Numbered from the stretch's first letter, positions 23,891-32,763 are shown. The stretch is 64,000 bases of DNA from Pseudomonas sp. GD03944 (GCF_029839275.1 NZ_JAOCAH010000005.1:186001-250000), one strand, 5' to 3'. Numbers and translations are program-made. Notes: generated from the sequence alone by a model not told the origin.

Positions 23891-25462
23891 TCAGTCGCGC
23901 TGCCCCAGACTGGTGCCCTGGCCACGGGGATCGTGCTGCGCGAAACGCCGGCCATCGGCCTCGATGGCGATCGCCCCGGCCTGCCCGGTGAAGGGACTCA
24001 GGCGCGGGATTATCTCCACCTCGTGGCCCATGGCGGCCAGGCGCTCGATCACCGCGCCGTCGACATCCGCTTCCAGCTTGAGGTTGTCGGTGCTGTCGAA
24101 AAAACTCCGGCCGAGCAGGAAGCGCGGCATGCGCAGCGCCCGGTCGAGGGGCTCGGCGAAATCGATCAGTTGCGTGGCCAGGACCATCTGCGTCTGCGGC
24201 TGGCCGTCGCCGCCCTGGGTGCCGAAGAACAGGCGTCGGCCGTCGTCGGCCAGGTAGCAGGACGGATTGAGGGTGTGCGCCGGCCGCTTGCCCGGCGCCC
24301 AGGCGTTGGGGTGATTGGCATCGGCATTGAAACCGGCGGCGCGGTTCTGCCACAGCACGCCGGTGTCACCGAGGATGCAGCCGGAACCGAAATCATGGAA
24401 CAGACTCTGGATCAGGCAGGCGGTGCGCCCTTCGGCGTCGGTGGCAGCCATCCAGATGGTGTCGGCGGGCCGCCCCGGCTCGGCCCAGGGCGCGGCACGT
24501 TCAGGGTCGATCCGCGCGGCGTAGTCGGCGGTACTCGTCTCCAGCAGGCTGGCGGCGTAGTCCCAGGTACTGGTCCGGGGGTCATGCAACTCGGCGTTGC
24601 GCCGCAACAGGCCCTGTTTGATCGCCTCGACCAGGTGGTGGTAATAGGCGGCGCTGCCGTTGCCACACGCTGCGACGGATGTGTGCGCCAGGGCGCCCAT
24701 GGCCTGCAGGGTATAGAGCCCCTGACACGGTGGCGCGACGTTGAACAGCCGCCCCTGGCGGTAGCGGATCGACAGCGGCGGCGTTTCCGGCGCCCGGGTG
24801 GCCGCCAGGTCGGCCAGGGTCAGGCCACAGCCCAGCCGCTCGAACGACTCGGCGAAGGCGTGGGCCAGCTCGCCCTGGTAGAAGTCCACCATGCCGTGCC
24901 GGGCCAGTTGCCGCAGCGTGTCTGCAAGCTGTGGCTGGCGCAGGGTGTCGCCGGCCTGCAGCCAGCGCCCGTCGGTCTTGCACAGTGCGTGCAGGTCCGG
25001 CAGGGTCTCGATCAGCGCCTGGCGCTGGCCCTGCCAGAACAGCTGCGACGCCGACACCTCGACGCCGGCATGGGCCACCTCGGCGGCCTCGTTCAGCAGA
25101 TCGCCCCAGGTCAGGTGCGAGCCCCACGCCTGGGTGCTGATGGTGCGGGCCGTCTCCCAGCTGGCCAGGGCGCCGGCGGTGGTCGCCACGGCGCCCGGCC
25201 CGCGCAGGGTGATCGCCCCGCCCTCGGGCAGGCGCTGGCCGGCCTGGCCGATCCCCACGATGGTGCGCACCTGGCGATCATGGAGCATCCACAGGGCATC
25301 GCCGCCCAGGCCGGTCATGTGCGGGTAGACCGCGGCAAGCATGGCGCTGGCCGCGAGCATGGCGTCGATGGCGGTGCCGCCGGCGTCGAGAATGCGCATG
25401 CCGGCAGCCGTGGCGTCAGGGTGCGGGGTGCAGATCACGCCGCGGCGGGATTCAGCCATCAT
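23891..25462 (-). CDS. Gamma-glutamyltransferase-family Ntn hydrolase
   Basis: The 523-aa protein spans the large and small subunits of the GGT family. The autocatalytic processing site and nucleophile is the Thr in PADTIWMAATDAEG (T335), followed by a small subunit with GTQGGDGQPQTQM and FFDSTDNLKLEADVD. There is no signal peptide; the sequence starts directly with RRGVICTPHPDATAAG. It would therefore act in the cytoplasm, unlike E. coli GGT. Pseudomonas uses cytoplasmic GGT-like enzymes in amine catabolism and acylase reactions, and either is possible here. Start may be one codon later. Confidence 0.85.
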   Translation of the reverse strand: MMAESRRGVICTPHPDATAAGMRILDAGGTAIDAMLAASAMLAAVYPHMTGLGGDALWMLHDRQVRTIVGIGQAGQRLPEGGAITLRGPGAVATTAGALASWETARTISTQAWGSHLTWGDLLNEAAEVAHAGVEVSASQLFWQGQRQALIETLPDLHALCKTDGRWLQAGDTLRQPQLADTLRQLARHGMVDFYQGELAHAFAESFERLGCGLTLADLAATRAPETPPLSIRYRQGRLFNVAPPCQGLYTLQAMGALAHTSVAACGNGSAAYYHHLVEAIKQGLLRRNAELHDPRTSTWDYAASLLETSTADYAARIDPERAAPWAEPGRPADTIWMAATDAEGRTACLIQSLFHDFGSGCILGDTGVLWQNRAAGFNADANHPNAWAPGKRPAHTLNPSCYLADDGRRLFFGTQGGDGQPQTQMVLATQLIDFAEPLDRALRMPRFLLGRSFFDSTDNLKLEADVDGAVIERLAAMGHEVEIIPRLSPFTGQAGAIAIEADGRRFAQHDPRGQGTSLGQRD

Positions 25463-25477
25463 GGTGTCGGTTCCTTT

Positions 25478-25510
25478 TTTGCTAGCTATAAATAATCACT
25501 TTGCTAACAA
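25478..25510. promoter_or_regulatory. Paired TTGCTAGC operator before the GGT gene
   Basis: TTTGCTAGC at 25478-25486 and TGCTAACAA at 25502-25510, separated by an A/T-rich spacer (TATAAATAATCACTT), match the pair before livK. The pair begins 15 bp upstream of the GGT start, where it would block transcription. It also lies in the gap shared with the divergent zapE. Confidence 0.55.
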
Positions 25511-25600
25511 ACCAAGCAATAACCGTTCCCGCGATCCCGTGCATGACAGCCCGGCCTGCGGCGCGCTATAAAGCGCCGTTCCGCTGACCAGGCCTTCACC

Positions 25601-26752
25601 ATGACCGCTGCTCCCACTCCGCTCGAGGCGTATCACCAGGCTGTCGCCCAGGGCAGTTTCGTGGTCGACCCGGCCCAGTGGCAGGCCGCCGACTGCCTGG
25701 AAGCCTGCCACCGCGCCCTGCACCAGGATGCCGGGCCGCACGCGGCGGTCCGTGGGGTCTACCTGTGGGGCCCGGTCGGGCGCGGCAAGACCTGGCTGAT
25801 GGACCGCTTTCACCAGAGCCTGCGCGTCCCCTCCCGCCGCCAGCACTTCCACCACTTCATGCAGTGGGTGCACCGCCGCCTGTTCCAGCTCACCGGCACC
25901 GCCGACCCGTTGCACGCCCTGGCCGAAGAGCTGAGCCAGGAGGTGCGGGTGCTGTGCTTCGACGAGCTGTTCGTCAACGACATCGGCGACGCGATCATCC
26001 TTGGCCGTCTGTTCCAGGTGCTGTTCGAGCAGGGCGTGGTGCTGGTCGCCACCTCCAACCAGCCGCCCGAACGGCTGTATGACGACGGTTTCAACCGCGA
26101 GCGCTTCCTGCCGGCGATCGAGGCCATTGGCGTGCACATGCAGGTGGTCAGCGTGGACGGCGGACAGGATCACCGCCTGCACCCGGGCCGTCAGTTGCAA
26201 CGCTACTGGCTGACCCGCCCCGGCCAACCCAGCGCCCTGGAAGCGGTCTTCGCGCAACTGAGCGACGGCCAGCCGGCAGGCGCCGGTGCGCTGTGCCTGG
26301 GCCATCGGCAGATCGACACCCTGCGTCACAGCGCGGCCGCCGTGTGGTGCCGCTTCGCCGACCTGTGCGTGCAGCCCCTGGCTGCCCTGGATTTCATCGC
26401 CCTGTGCGACCGTTTCCCGGCGGTGCTGATCAGCGAGGTGCCGGCACTGAGCAGCGCACAGCGTGCGGCAAAGATCGCCCGCGGCACCGAAGACGGCGCG
26501 CAGCGGGTGGTGGCCGGCGACCGCCAGTTGCCGGCCCTGTCGCGGCACGACGACAGCGTGCGGCGTTTCATCGCCCTGGTGGATGAGTGCTACGACCGAC
26601 AGATTCCGGTCTACCTGGAAGCCGAGGTGCCGCTGGACGCGCTGTACACCGAAGGCTACCTGTCGTTCGCCTTCCAGCGCACTCGCAGCCGCCTGCAGGA
26701 AATGCAACTGCAGCGCTTCGGTCGCAGCGGCGAAACGGCGTGCACGCCCTGA
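25601..26752 (+). CDS. zapE: ZapE/AFG1-type ATPase
   Basis: P-loop ATPase of 383 aa. Walker A is GPVGRGKT at 57-64, Walker B VLCFDELFV, and sensor region LVATSNQPP. The PERLYDDGFNRERFLP motif is diagnostic for the AFG1/ZapE family, which associates with the division ring and helps division under stress. The C-terminal half is characteristic (ISEVPALSS, RRFIALVDECYDRQIPV, FAFQRTRSRLQEMQ). Length is normal. Pseudomonads often carry a second zapE-like gene, and this could be the accessory one. Confidence 0.9.
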   Translation: MTAAPTPLEAYHQAVAQGSFVVDPAQWQAADCLEACHRALHQDAGPHAAVRGVYLWGPVGRGKTWLMDRFHQSLRVPSRRQHFHHFMQWVHRRLFQLTGTADPLHALAEELSQEVRVLCFDELFVNDIGDAIILGRLFQVLFEQGVVLVATSNQPPERLYDDGFNRERFLPAIEAIGVHMQVVSVDGGQDHRLHPGRQLQRYWLTRPGQPSALEAVFAQLSDGQPAGAGALCLGHRQIDTLRHSAAAVWCRFADLCVQPLAALDFIALCDRFPAVLISEVPALSSAQRAAKIARGTEDGAQRVVAGDRQLPALSRHDDSVRRFIALVDECYDRQIPVYLEAEVPLDALYTEGYLSFAFQRTRSRLQEMQLQRFGRSGETACTP

Positions 26753-27011
26753 GTCAGAGCACGGGCGTACCAGCCGACGGGCAGCACAGCAGATTGGCCG
26801 GCAGCAGCTACGCTTGATTGCATGACCGCGCGGCACAAGTACCTGCCACCGACAGGCTGCCACGCCATACCGAGTACCGTCCGATGCCTGCATTCAATTT
26901 GGCAGTGACGCCTACGGATAGCCCTTCACTGCGACTTGCGTCACACCATGGCCCCGGTGATATCATTTTGACCCTCGAAGGATCGACCCCGCTTACGAAT
27001 GGATTTCGTGC

Positions 27012-27098
27012 ATGCTCCGCAAACTCGTTCTGCTCGCGTCATGTGTTCTTGTGTTGCTTTACACAGCGACTTGGTTCGCTGCGCCTACACCCTACTGA
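27012..27098 (+). CDS. Possible 28-aa membrane peptide
   Basis: The short frame reads MLRKLVLLASCVLVLLYTAT followed by WFAAPTPY: two basic residues, then a hydrophobic stretch of about 18 residues long enough to span the membrane. It lies 24 bp before the next gene. Support is weak: the ribosome-binding sequence is poor, and the frame could be chance. The rest of the 370-bp gap (26753-27122) shows no other convincing gene; a 102-aa frame at 26818-27126 has atypical composition. Confidence 0.35.
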   Translation: MLRKLVLLASCVLVLLYTATWFAAPTPY

Positions 27099-27122
27099 TC
27101 ATGCCCGGCAAGGAAGGCCGCT

Positions 27123-27395
27123 ATGACCCAGAAAGAGCGACAACTCACCGAGCTGCTGACCCTGACCTCACGCAGCATCACCCACATGACGGCGGCCGTG
27201 ACCGCGCTGTCCTTCGACCTGCTGCGCAGCAGTGACCCGAGCGTACGCGCCGCGGGCACCCGCATGATCAGCCGGCTGGAAGCGGTGAGCAAAGAGCTGG
27301 ACCAGCAGTGGAAACTGATCAGCGAACTGACCGGCACTCCGGAACCGGAGCGGGTCGACGCGGTGGAAGAGGTGCAGCTGCACTCCGCCTCCTGA
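27123..27395 (+). CDS. Hypothetical 90-aa protein
   Basis: A small soluble, mainly helical protein (ERQLTELLTLTSRSITHM, then VTALSFDLLRSSDPSVRAAG, then MISRLEAVSKELDQQWKLI). The ATG is preceded by GGAAGG at a good distance and codon usage is typical of the chromosome, so it is a real gene. I do not recognise the family. A strong terminator follows 15 bp after the stop. Confidence 0.72.
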   Translation: MTQKERQLTELLTLTSRSITHMTAAVTALSFDLLRSSDPSVRAAGTRMISRLEAVSKELDQQWKLISELTGTPEPERVDAVEEVQLHSAS

Positions 27396-27410
27396 CAGCC
27401 GCACACGAAA

Positions 27411-27455
27411 GCCAGCCCCCCGGCATCAGGCGATGCCGGGGGGCTGGCTTTTTTG
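27411..27455 (+). terminator. Strong intrinsic terminator
   Basis: GCCAGCCCCCCGGCAT and ATGCCGGGGGGCTGGC form a perfect 16-bp stem with a 6-nt loop, followed by TTTTTT. It ends the 90-aa gene and lies at the convergence with the nitronate monooxygenase gene. Confidence 0.93.
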
Positions 27456-27459
27456 CATG

Positions 27460-28527
27460 TCAGCCCTTCGCCAGGGCGGCCTGGTATTCCGCGTACAGGG
27501 TCTGTAGCAATTGGGCCGCCGGAAGGCTGCGCGCCAGGGCAGCGCCCTGCCCGGCCCAATGCGCGGCGAACTCCGGATTACCGGCTGCGGCGGCCGCTTC
27601 GATGAGTTTCTTGCCGGCGTTGTAGGCGATGCCGAAGCCCGGCACCGACGGGTGCTGGCCGCCGCCGACCTCGCGCATGAAGCGGTTGGCGATCCCCCGC
27701 GCCGGGCGACCGGAAATCACCGTGGTGACCTGGGTCACCCGCGCCCGCTCGCTGCCAAGCATCGCCCGGTACGCCGGGTTGGCGGCGGACTCCGGGCACA
27801 GCACGAAGGCGGTGCCCAGTTGCGCGACGCTGGCGCCCAGGGCCATGACCGAGGCGATGCCGGCACCGTCCATGATGCCGCCCGCCGCGATCACCGGAAT
27901 CTTCAGGTAAGTGGCGAACAGACGAACCAGCGCGGTGGTGCCGATACCCTGGTCGCCCAGCTCGGGATCGAAGATGCCGCGGTGACCGCCGGCCTCGATG
28001 CCTTGGGCCACCACCATGTCGATGCCGGCATTCTGCACGGCGAAGGCTTCATCCAGGGTGGTGGCGGAAGCCAGCAGCAGGATGCCTGCGGCTTTCAGCG
28101 CGTCGATACGGTCCTGGGGCGGCAGGCCGAGGTGAAAGCTCACCACCGGCGGGCGCTCGGCCAGCAGCATCTCGAACTGGGCCTGGTCGGTGCAGAAGCT
28201 GGTGTAGATGTCGGCGATCTGCCCTGGCGGTGAGGCGCCGAATTCGGCGAAGAATGGCCGCAGGTGCTCCAGCCACGCCTGTTCCTGCGCCGCATTCGGC
28301 GTACTGGGCTGGTTGCAGAACACGTTGATGTTGAAGGGCTTGTCGGTCGCCGCGCGGGTTTCGGCAATCATCTTCTGGCCGGCAGCGGCGTTGACCGCAG
28401 CGATCGAGATGGAGCCCAGTCCACCGGCATTGCTCACGGCCGCGGCCATGGCCGGGGTGGCCGTGCCGGCCATCGGTGCCTGGATGATCGGGTACTCGAT
28501 GCCGAGCAGACGGGTTGCTTCGTTCAT
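27460..28527 (-). CDS. Nitronate monooxygenase (2-nitropropane dioxygenase family)
   Basis: FMN-dependent TIM-barrel enzyme (355 aa) that oxidises alkyl nitronates, including toxic propionate-3-nitronate. The N-terminal YPIIQAPMAG and the catalytic histidine H182 in GIEAGGHRG are present, as is the phosphate-binding segment IPVIAAGGIMDG. The start at 28527 gives the conserved N-terminus; an open frame reaching 28803 has no support. It is a single-gene unit. Confidence 0.88.
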   Translation of the reverse strand: MNEATRLLGIEYPIIQAPMAGTATPAMAAAVSNAGGLGSISIAAVNAAAGQKMIAETRAATDKPFNINVFCNQPSTPNAAQEQAWLEHLRPFFAEFGASPPGQIADIYTSFCTDQAQFEMLLAERPPVVSFHLGLPPQDRIDALKAAGILLLASATTLDEAFAVQNAGIDMVVAQGIEAGGHRGIFDPELGDQGIGTTALVRLFATYLKIPVIAAGGIMDGAGIASVMALGASVAQLGTAFVLCPESAANPAYRAMLGSERARVTQVTTVISGRPARGIANRFMREVGGGQHPSVPGFGIAYNAGKKLIEAAAAAGNPEFAAHWAGQGAALARSLPAAQLLQTLYAEYQAALAKG

Positions 28528-28739
28528 TGACCACACTCCCAACGCGCACTCCGTGGGTATTGTCACGTTTGCACCGCCGGCCCCGGAGCACGTCTCGAAC
28601 GGCGGGCGGCGCAATTGTCCGCCGCTCACCGGCCGTGAGCAAGCCGCGTCGACGTATCCGTCGTCTGCCTCTGGCGCTCCCGCGCCCCACAGGCGAGACT
28701 GCGCATTCCTTTTCAATCCAGCGCACTGCGGAGCCGCCC

Positions 28740-29150
28740 ATGCCCCATGATCCTCAACAGCACCTGGCCTTCCGCCAGGCCCTGCTCGCCGATCCCAATG
28801 CACAGGCCTGCACCATCTACCGCCCGGACCAGCGTGACCCGGAAGCCGAGGAAACCGACCTGGGCGATGCCAAGGTGCTGTTCACCGGCACCTTCGAGCC
28901 GCCTGCCGAGTGGGATGCCGAGGAGCGCGAAGCGTTCTATGGCGACAACCGCCCCGACCTGTTCGTGACCGCCCGCATCGAGTGCGAAGCGAAACCGGCC
29001 ACCGCCGGCTACTTCAACGCCGGCGTCGGCGACCTGGTGGCCAGCACCCCGGAACACGGCCAGGTGGTGATGTTCTTCATCGAGGACTACAGCGAAGACG
29101 AGAACGGTCGCCACTACGTACTGATGCGCGACGACCTGTCGCTGGACTGA
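28740..29150 (+). CDS. Hypothetical acidic protein
   Basis: The 136-aa protein is rich in Asp and Glu (VFFIEDYSEDENG-like C-terminal part, PEAEETDLGDAKVLF). It has no signal peptide or membrane segment. The ATG at 28740 was chosen because the upstream extension to 28515 overlaps the start of the divergent gene and reads as low-quality sequence. I do not recognise the family. It is divergent from the nitronate monooxygenase with a 212-bp gap, in which I see no clear site. Confidence 0.65.
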   Translation: MPHDPQQHLAFRQALLADPNAQACTIYRPDQRDPEAEETDLGDAKVLFTGTFEPPAEWDAEEREAFYGDNRPDLFVTARIECEAKPATAGYFNAGVGDLVASTPEHGQVVMFFIEDYSEDENGRHYVLMRDDLSLD

Positions 29151-29182
29151 CCCAAGCCCCTGGCGAGGCGGGTCCTGCCGCC

Positions 29183-29410
29183 TCAGTCCAGGCAGTCTTC
29201 GCCCGACTGCAGGTAGACCAGGGTGTGCACCTGGCCGTGGGAATCCTCGTAGGTCATGCGGGCTTCGCCGACCGCGCAGCCGTGGGGCGTGCTGATGGAA
29301 ATGACCCGGGCCACGTCCAGTGTGTCGCCGTAGTGATAGACCTCCCCCTCGGCTGCCATCGCGGCCTGCGCGACCACCGCCAACCCGACCAACCAATACC
29401 TGACTTGCAT
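29183..29410 (-). CDS. DUF2790 small exported protein
   Basis: This 75-aa protein has a signal peptide (to about residue 19, VVAQAAMA). The mature part contains YHYGDTLDVARVISIS, a CAVGEARMTYEDSHGQVHTL core and a final Cys, the typical DUF2790 pattern common in Pseudomonas. Two cysteines could form a disulfide. The function is unknown. Several such genes usually occur per Pseudomonas genome, often tied to metal stress. Confidence 0.85.
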   Translation of the reverse strand: MQVRYWLVGLAVVAQAAMAAEGEVYHYGDTLDVARVISISTPHGCAVGEARMTYEDSHGQVHTLVYLQSGEDCLD

Positions 29411-29548
29411 GCTGCACTCCTCTGACGATTGAGCGAGGCAGGCCTGGGCCTGCCCTCGACAGTCGCCAGCTTAGGGAGCCGTCCGGAGCTGAAAAAGTGC
29501 AAAGTCGGCAAGGTTGCATTGCCTGCCACGCAACAATGGGCAGGCGCG

Positions 29549-30484
29549 TCAGGCCCAGTAGGCGGGGTCTTCCACCACCTGTTGGCAGGCGTGAAGCTCA
29601 CGGGGGATTTCAGCCTTGAGGAACTCGACCCAGGTCTTCACCTTGGCGTCGAGAAAGCGCCGGGACGGGTACAGCGCGTAGATATCCCGCTCGTTCAGGC
29701 GATGGGGCGCGAGCAGCCGTACCAGGCGCTTTTCCTGGAACGCCCTGGCGGCGATGAAATCCGGCAGCAGGCAGATGCCCATGGCCGCGCTGGCCGCCTG
29801 GGCCATGGCTTCGGCGACATTGACCTGGAAGGTCTCGCCAAGCAGCACGGTGTGCTCCTGGCCGTCGCGGGTGAAGGTCCAGTTGTCGTCGAACACCGGG
29901 TCCGCCATGTGCAGGCAACGGTGATCCTTCAGGTCTTCCAGCGTTCGCGGCGTGCCGTGCCGCGCCAGGTAGGCCGGCGCCGCGCAGACTACGCTGCCGA
30001 CGGTGCCCAGGTGCTGGCCGACCAATTCGGAATCCGGCAGGCCCCGGGCGACGATGATCACCACGTCATGCCCCTCTTCCAGCAGGTCCGGCTGGCGTTG
30101 CGACAGGGTCAGCTGCAGGTGCACGTCGGGGTAGTGTTCGCCGTAATGCGCGGCCATGGGCGCGAGCATCTGGGTGCCCAGGCCGATCAGCGAATGCACC
30201 CGCAGGCGCCCCTGGGGCTTGAGGTGGGCGCCACTGGCTTCGGCCCCCGCCTCCTCCAGTTCATTGAGGATCAGCCGGCAGCGCTCCAGGTAACGCGCGC
30301 CCACGTCGGTCAGGCGCAAGCGCCGGGTGGTGCGCTGCAGCAGGCGGGCCTGCAGGTGGCTTTCCAGCTCGGACACCAGCCGCGACACCTGCGCGGTGGA
30401 GAGGTCCATGACCCGTGCCGCCGCGGTGAAGCTGCCGGTATCGACCACCCGCACGTACACCCGCATCGCCTGAAAGATATCCAT
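29549..30484 (-). CDS. LysR-type regulator
   Basis: Regulator of 311 aa with an N-terminal helix-turn-helix (MDIFQAMRVYVRVVDTGSFT, AARVMDLSTAQVSRLVSELE) and a periplasmic-binding-like effector domain. It belongs to the group that includes DmlR/AaeR-like proteins. The start at 30484 begins at the conserved MDIFQ; five residues upstream at 30499 are optional. It is divergent from an HlyD/DUF2955 export pair and probably controls it, as AaeR controls aaeXAB. Confidence 0.88.
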   Translation of the reverse strand: MDIFQAMRVYVRVVDTGSFTAAARVMDLSTAQVSRLVSELESHLQARLLQRTTRRLRLTDVGARYLERCRLILNELEEAGAEASGAHLKPQGRLRVHSLIGLGTQMLAPMAAHYGEHYPDVHLQLTLSQRQPDLLEEGHDVVIIVARGLPDSELVGQHLGTVGSVVCAAPAYLARHGTPRTLEDLKDHRCLHMADPVFDDNWTFTRDGQEHTVLLGETFQVNVAEAMAQAASAAMGICLLPDFIAARAFQEKRLVRLLAPHRLNERDIYALYPSRRFLDAKVKTWVEFLKAEIPRELHACQQVVEDPAYWA

Positions 30485-30631
30485 CGGACTATTACCCACC
30501 CTGCAATTGTGCTTTGCGCCACCTGCGTATTTTTACACCGGAGCCCGGCAAATATACTCGCCGGCCGGCGCCGTTGCGCCGCTTCTTTCGCTGCGATCCT
30601 TGCCTTCTCGACCTGAACGACCGAGGTATTC

Positions 30632-31693
30632 ATGACCCCCGATCAACGATTTGCCCGTTGGGTTCAAATCGCTATCGCGGCCCTGGCCTGCTTTTTCATC
30701 TACTTCCTGACCGCCGACCTGACCATGCCGCTGACGCCCCAGGCGCAGATGACCCGCCCAGTGCTGAAGGTCGCGCCGCGGGTCTCGGGCCAGGTCAGCC
30801 AGATCGCCGTGCGCAACAACCAGCACGTCGAACCGGGGCAGTTGCTGTTTCACCTGGACCCCGAGCCGTTCCTGCTCGACGTGCAGCGGGCGGAACTGGC
30901 GGTGGAACAGGCGCGCCAGGACAACGCCGAGCTGGATGCCGGCCTGGCCGCCGCCGAGGCGGCCGCCAGCGCCGCGCGCGCCCAGCGTGACGAGCTGCGC
31001 GACCAGGCGCAGCGCTTGCACACCCTGCTCGCCCGTCAGCACATCTCGCGCCAGCAGGTCGATGAAGCCGACGCCAACCACCGGGTCGCCGAGGCCAACC
31101 TGCTGGCGGCGCTGGCCCGGGTGCAGGAAATCAAGGCCCGTCGCGGTCAGGACAGCGCCGACAACCTGCGCCTGCGCCAGGCCCTCAACGACCTGCACCA
31201 GGCCGAGCTGCAACTGAACTACAGCGCCGTGCGCGCGCAGAATGCCGGCACCATCAGCAACCTGCAGCTCAGCGTCGGCGCCTTCGTCACGGCCGGGACG
31301 CCGGTGGCGGCGCTGGTGGAGGAAAGGCCCGACATCATTGCCGACTTCCGCGAAAAGGCCCTGCGTTACGTGCAGCCCGACACCCCGGCGATCGTGGTCT
31401 TCGATGCCCGCCCGGGCGAGCTGTTCAGCGCTCGGGTCAGCCACTTCGATGCGGGCGTGCGCGAGGGCCAGATCGAGGCCAATGGCGAGCTGGCGGCCCC
31501 GGTGGAGTCGGAGCGCTGGGTGCGCGACGCCCAGCGCCAGCGCCTGCACATCGTGCTGGAGCAGCCACTGCCGGTCCTGCTGCCCACGGGGGCCAAGGCC
31601 ACGGTCCAGCTGATGCCCTTCGACAACGGGCTGGTGGACCTCTTCGCCGCGGCACAGATCCGCCTGATCAGCCTGCTGCACTATGTCTACTGA
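30632..31693 (+). CDS. HlyD/EmrA-type membrane fusion protein
   Basis: A periplasmic adaptor of 353 aa with one N-terminal membrane anchor (IAIAALACFFIYFLTADL). Two lipoyl-like halves (LKVAPRVSGQVSQIAVRNNQHVEPGQ near 45-68 and NAGTISNLQLSVGAFVTAG) flank a long alpha-helical hairpin (about 85-195) rich in Ala, Glu and Arg. It would link an inner-membrane exporter to an outer-membrane channel. It overlaps the next gene by 11 bp, which encodes the presumed partner. Confidence 0.88.
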   Translation: MTPDQRFARWVQIAIAALACFFIYFLTADLTMPLTPQAQMTRPVLKVAPRVSGQVSQIAVRNNQHVEPGQLLFHLDPEPFLLDVQRAELAVEQARQDNAELDAGLAAAEAAASAARAQRDELRDQAQRLHTLLARQHISRQQVDEADANHRVAEANLLAALARVQEIKARRGQDSADNLRLRQALNDLHQAELQLNYSAVRAQNAGTISNLQLSVGAFVTAGTPVAALVEERPDIIADFREKALRYVQPDTPAIVVFDARPGELFSARVSHFDAGVREGQIEANGELAAPVESERWVRDAQRQRLHIVLEQPLPVLLPTGAKATVQLMPFDNGLVDLFAAAQIRLISLLHYVY

Positions 31694-32723
31694 CGCGGCC
31701 ACGACCAGCCTGCTCAGCGAGAACGACCTGCAGCAGATCCTGCGCATCGCCACCGGTGGTGCGCTGGCGTTCTTCCTGTGCAAGCTGCTGAACCTGCAGT
31801 ACGCGGCGTTCTTCTGCGTGTACCCGATGCTGCTCCTGGGGCTGGTGCCGCGGCTCAACGCCAACCTGGTGCGCCAGTTCTTCGCCCAGGGTCTGGTGGT
31901 CTGCCTGGAAACCGGCCTGCTGTACGGGCTGTTCGGCGCCCGGCCGCTGCTGATGATCCCGCTGGTGTTCCTGCTGTTTCTCTACCGCTTCGCCCTGATG
32001 GCGCGCGGGCCGCTGTTCCTGTTCGGCGCCCTGGGTTCGGTGTTCCTGTCGATCCACCTGAATTTCGCCAGCTACCCGCAGACCGACGTGATGCAGATGC
32101 TCGGCTACAACGCCCTGGCCATCCTGCAGTCGGCGGCCATCGCCGGGCTGATGTTCTACCTGTTCCCGGACCGCACGCCGCGCCCACCGCGGGTGCCGCC
32201 CACCAAGGACCGCGCCAGCATGCGCCACGAAGCGCTGCTCGGCGCCACGGTGGCGACCCTGTCGTTCATCCTGTTCCAGTGCCTGGACCTGCACGATGCG
32301 CTGTCGGCCCAGGTGGCCAGTATCCTGCTGCTGTTCCCCATGCACTGGAAGGGCTCCAGCTTCGCCGGACGCATCCGGGCGATCGGCACCCTGCTCGGCT
32401 GCATGCTGGCCCTGCTGATGATGCTGGTGCTGCACAACCACTACGACATCCTGCCGCTGGTGACGGTGATGCTGTGGGTCGCCGCGCTGTGCTGCGCGCG
32501 CTGGCACATGCTGGAGAAAGGCGTGCCCGGTATCGGCTTCGGCGCCCTGACTACCCTGGCGATCCTGTTCGGCCAGTCGCTGACGCCGACCCACGACATC
32601 ATGTACGCCATCCTCTACCGCTTGAGTACGGTGTGCGTGTCGGTGCTGCTGACCCTGTTCGCGGTGTTCGTGGTGCACCGCCTGCTCAACCGCTTCGCCG
32701 CGACCCGCCACGCCAGCCACTGA
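31683..32723 (+). CDS. DUF2955 inner-membrane exporter subunit
   Basis: Membrane protein of 346 aa with about ten hydrophobic helices arranged as two similar halves, resembling the FUSC/aromatic-acid exporter (AaeB-like) superfamily. It begins ENDLQQILRIATGGALAFFLC, and each half has short-loop helices (FAQGLVVCLETGLLYGLFG and IRAIGTLLGCMLALLMML). DUF2955 genes regularly follow HlyD genes. The two proteins probably export a small aromatic or hydrophobic compound; no substrate can be inferred. Confidence 0.85.
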   Translation: MSTDAATTSLLSENDLQQILRIATGGALAFFLCKLLNLQYAAFFCVYPMLLLGLVPRLNANLVRQFFAQGLVVCLETGLLYGLFGARPLLMIPLVFLLFLYRFALMARGPLFLFGALGSVFLSIHLNFASYPQTDVMQMLGYNALAILQSAAIAGLMFYLFPDRTPRPPRVPPTKDRASMRHEALLGATVATLSFILFQCLDLHDALSAQVASILLLFPMHWKGSSFAGRIRAIGTLLGCMLALLMMLVLHNHYDILPLVTVMLWVAALCCARWHMLEKGVPGIGFGALTTLAILFGQSLTPTHDIMYAILYRLSTVCVSVLLTLFAVFVVHRLLNRFAATRHASH

Positions 32724-32738
32724 GCCCGAACGCCGGGC

Positions 32739-32763
32739 AAAAAAAACCGCTCATGGAGAGCGG
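32739..32763 (-). terminator. Intrinsic terminator, minus strand
   Basis: CCGCTC-atgga-GAGCGG preceded on the plus strand by eight A residues; read on the minus strand this is a hairpin followed by a T-tract. It ends the small exported protein gene at 32824-33045. Confidence 0.85.

Noticed and set aside
26818..27126. 102-aa plus-strand frame between zapE and the 90-aa gene
   Set aside because: No ribosome-binding site, atypical codon usage and overlap with the next start.
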